A stretch of DNA of 20,822 nucleotides from a virus. Under the pieces are notes generated by a model, which saw only the letters and a list, made by a program, of their open reading frames with translations, searched no databases and was not told the origin of the DNA. Shown piece after piece: positions 19,521 through 20,822 of this stretch; the stretch's first letter is position 1, and each line of letters starts with the position of its first letter. Made by a program: the position numbers and the translations under genes. Location of the stretch: positions 1 through 20,822 of the IMG/VR virus record IMGVR_UViG_3300021335_000114; one strand, 5' to 3'.

Positions 19521-20002
19521 TTTGCATCTACCCACTGGGCACTTTGGCCATCATCATAATATATTTTAAGCTTACCATCGGCAGAATTCCACCATAAATC
19601 TCCTTGACTAGGATTACTAGGGGAATTGTCTGACACAATTGCCTGTGCTGACGCGGTTTGTTGTTGTGGTAAATCAGTTGGTACAAATGCATTAGCAGTT
19701 TGATCCCAACTTAGTATTTTTCCTTGTCCATTAGCTGCATCGAGTGTAACAGAATTAGAATCAACATCAGTAAGATCAAATATCGTGGATATTGAACTAC
19801 CTGTTGATAATCCATCCAAGGCATCAGCAAGTTTTTTTTCATTGACAAGAAGGAAACCGCCTTTTGTTTCCTTGTTGTACAATCTTAAAGAATCATTGTC
19901 ATTGTCGAAATAAATTTCTCCACGTGACCCTACGTTATTTTCTAGAAAATCAGTTTCTCTTGGAATAACCCTAATCCTATTTACAATCGGCGATGATGAC
20001 AT
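19517..20002 (-). CDS. Tail/virion protein with fibre-type C-terminus
   Basis: A 161-aa protein beginning MSSSPIVNRIRVIPRETDFL. The N-terminal block contains VGSRGEIYFDNDNDSLRLYN, a module seen at the start of phage tail and fibre proteins. The middle is Ser/Thr/Asp-rich (SSISTIFDLTDVDSNSVTLD). The C-terminus PSQGDLWWNSADGKLKIYYD...WVDAN is the standard fibre-associated 'GDLWWNS..GKLKIYY' repeat. The start has SD AGAGGA and a late box at 20021-20028. It is likely a fibre, baseplate or collar adaptor. It is related in style to the N-terminus of the 559-aa fibre but is not a duplicate. Confidence 0.78.
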   Translation of the reverse strand: MSSSPIVNRIRVIPRETDFLENNVGSRGEIYFDNDNDSLRLYNKETKGGFLLVNEKKLADALDGLSTGSSISTIFDLTDVDSNSVTLDAANGQGKILSWDQTANAFVPTDLPQQQTASAQAIVSDNSPSNPSQGDLWWNSADGKLKIYYDDGQSAQWVDAN

Positions 20003-20020
20003 AAAAAATCCTCTTTACGA

Positions 20021-20028
20021 TATTTATC
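20021..20028 (-). promoter_or_regulatory. Late-promoter-like box for the 161-aa tail protein
   Basis: GATAAATA on the minus strand, 18 nt ahead of ATG 20002, embedded in the near-palindrome CGATAAATATCG. Confidence 0.55.
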
Positions 20029-20049
20029 GTGTAATGTTGGTAAATATAT

Positions 20050-20078
20050 TTGACATTTGAAAGCAAATGTTATATATT
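20050..20078 (+). promoter_or_regulatory. Strong sigma70-like promoter with palindromic spacer
   Basis: TTGACA (20050-20055), 17 nt, TATATT (20073-20078). The spacer carries ACATTTG (20053-20059), AAAG, CAAATGT (20064-20070), a perfect 7-bp inverted repeat overlapping the -35, so a repressor or activator site is likely. Confidence 0.72.
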
Positions 20079-20107
20079 ATTTTTTTACACACACAGAGGA
20101 GTACAAC

Positions 20108-20407
20108 ATGACCAAAAATAATTATACCAACCAAACCTTTGACCAAATGAATGATATGATGAAAAACTTCATACCCGTGGTAAAGCCTAATAAGAATGGA
20201 TATGAAATCCGGACTAAAGTGCTAGAAATGGCACAAAACCAAATGTGGCAAGACTACCATGCAAAATGGGGAGCTTGGGAAACTAAGATCTCTAAGGACG
20301 GAGACGAAATTGTTACAGAAGTAAAGATGCCCGAAGTACCTGGTGTAGAGTCAGTTTTATCAGCAGCAGAAAGAATGTATGCATTCGTCACTGGTAATAA
20401 TAAATAA
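20108..20407 (+). CDS. Unknown 99-aa protein
   Basis: I choose ATG 20108, which has SD GAGGAG; the in-frame ATG at 20057 is upstream of the promoter's -10. The protein begins MTKNNYTNQTFDQMNDMMKN. The centre (NGYEIRTKVLEMAQNQMWQD, then YHAKWGAWETKIS) looks like one long helix. The C-terminus (PGVESVLSAAERMYAFVTGN) is a second helix. The organisation resembles phasin-type or small helical phage proteins, but no family can be named. A TACACACA-x-GAGGAG leader resembles that of the gene at 19044. It is probably early and controlled at the palindrome. Confidence 0.78.
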   Translation: MTKNNYTNQTFDQMNDMMKNFIPVVKPNKNGYEIRTKVLEMAQNQMWQDYHAKWGAWETKISKDGDEIVTEVKMPEVPGVESVLSAAERMYAFVTGNNK

Positions 20408-20473
20408 GTTGTAACCAGAAGACCTAAATAGGAAACGAGAGCATAGCTCGGGAAATATTTATTTTGTTAAGAA

Positions 20474-20548
20474 AGCCCCTAGCAATTGAATCTAATAGCT
20501 CGCTTGAGCGAGGCACTGTTTAACGGTTGTTAGGGGTTAACCTTTTTT
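20474..20548 (+). ncRNA. Structured RNA / 3' UTR with long stem and U-run
   Basis: CCCCTAGCAA (20476-20485) pairs with TTGTTAGGGG (20527-20536) in a 10-bp stem with one G-U; G-U and A-U pairs extend it to about 15 bp. Inside lies a second hairpin CTCGC-TTGA-GCGAG (20499-20512). A TTTTTT run follows at 20543-20548. The G-U makes the plus strand the better RNA. It follows the 99-aa gene by about 70 nt, so it may be its terminator region or a separate small RNA. It is not a tRNA. The preceding 20408-20473 shows a small CGAG...CTCG hairpin and nothing else. Confidence 0.5.
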
Positions 20549-20696
20549 AAATCTTCAAATATATATCTAATATAATTGCAAAAAATATTTGTACAAAGAA
20601 AAGTATAAAAAGTATAGTAAGAAATTTCCTTGTAGCACATCCTTTACATACTTCTTTAATCAATATAATATCGTCTTTTAATTTCTTAAACAACAT
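20547..20696 (-). CDS. Predicted 49-aa membrane protein
   Basis: ATG 20696 to TAA 20547. The protein begins MLFKKLKDDIILIKEVCKGC, with Cys17-x-x-Cys20, then a long hydrophobic segment (KFLTILFILFFVQIFFAIIL, 24-43) that should span the membrane, and a short tail. No family is recognised. The SD is weak (AGGTT at some distance). It follows the end of an upstream gene by 8 nt, which supports coupling. Its stop overlaps the end of the structured RNA on the other strand. Confidence 0.5.
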   Translation of the reverse strand: MLFKKLKDDIILIKEVCKGCATRKFLTILFILFFVQIFFAIILDIYLKI

Positions 20697-20704
20697 TATT
20701 AGAG

Positions 20705-20822
20705 TTAACCTAACATAGTATATTCTTTATAGTGTAACGGTACTAAATGGAGTTGCCAAGCCTTTTTTATAATTTGACTAATATCATTGATGTCTTTTAT
20801 ATTTACGCTGTTAATTCTTAAT
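20705..20822 (-). CDS. Partial unknown gene (N-terminus outside window)
   Basis: An open frame enters from the right edge and ends at TAA 20705. The last 38 residues include INDISQIIKKAWQLHLVPL and end YTMLG. No in-window stop interrupts it, and the next gene starts 8 nt later. It is too short to assign a function, and a chance open frame cannot be ruled out. Confidence 0.45.
   Translation of the reverse strand, partial: LRINSVNIKDINDISQIIKKAWQLHLVPLHYKEYTMLG

Noticed and set aside
20457-20464. Late-type AATAAATA on the minus strand
   Set aside because: No minus-strand gene starts within reach; the next one downstream (20002) has its own box.
20474-20548. tRNA on either strand
   Set aside because: It has only two helices, no T-loop or anticodon stem, and the minus-strand version has an A-C mismatch in the main stem.
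1-20822. Prophage or integration site
   Set aside because: No integrase, repressor or att-like repeat is visible. The tmRNA could in principle be an att target, but nothing else supports it.

Overview
The window looks like part of a lytic, AT-rich, T4-like (myovirus-type) phage genome, probably marine, with an alphaproteobacterial host. The phage assignment rests on densely packed genes that overlap by 1-4 nt, a PAAR spike-tip protein, beta-helix tail-fibre-type proteins, an SleB-type lysin, a class Ia ribonucleotide reductase set, a PD-(D/E)XK nuclease, and repeated late-promoter-like boxes (xATAAATA) just ahead of structural-type genes. The host inference comes mainly from a circularly permuted (two-piece) tmRNA gene whose tag begins Ala-Asn-Glu-Asn-Phe and ends Leu-Leu-Ala-Ala. 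That form is typical of Alphaproteobacteria, and SAR11-like hosts are a reasonable guess. Nothing in the window names the species.

Layout. Nearly everything is on the minus strand, so transcription runs from high to low coordinates. 20705-20822 and 20547-20696: the tail of a gene and a small membrane protein. 20108-20407: a plus-strand gene with a consensus sigma70 promoter and a palindrome in its spacer, followed by a structured RNA or 3' UTR at 20474-20548. 19517-20002: a tail/virion protein. 19044-19520: three overlapping small plus-strand genes behind their own promoter. 17578-18934: a small unknown protein and PRPP synthetase. 14532-17544: an unknown protein, a Pol-beta-type nucleotidyltransferase, a ligase-like protein and another unknown. 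14085-14465: a single-gene unit (late promoter, leader hairpin, strong SD, terminator) that looks built for high expression. 12057-14009: small unknown proteins, several with a shared N-terminal motif. 10679-12018: a Glu/Met-rich protein joined to a downstream frame by an apparent -1 slippery site. 7535-10640: Nfu-type Fe-S protein, RecB/Cas4-like nuclease, tail fibre and a coupled small gene. 3848-7504: nrdA, nrdB and glutaredoxin. 2708-3846: LSm-like protein, histone-like protein, PAAR protein, a 43-aa basic protein, a 26-aa metallothionein-like peptide and a 34-aa membrane peptide. 2400-2700: the permuted tmRNA. 1-2373: an acidic small protein, a peptidoglycan-binding protein, the SleB lysin and two lipoproteins.

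How the genes fit together. NrdA, NrdB, Grx and Prs supply deoxynucleotides and PRPP. The peptidoglycan-binding protein and SleB hydrolase form a lysis or cell-wall group. PAAR and the two fibre-type proteins are virion parts. Two promoter classes are visible: sigma70-like (TTGACA, 16-17 nt, TATAAT-like) ahead of nfu, prs, the lipoproteins and the plus-strand genes, and T4-late-like boxes ahead of many others.

The three observations I rate highest are the phage-borne permuted tmRNA, a family of unrelated proteins sharing a T4 capsid-targeting-like N-terminus (M-K/L-L/V-x-E-I/L-L-x-E), and the A AAA AAC TAA frameshift candidate with a perfect 10-bp hairpin downstream.
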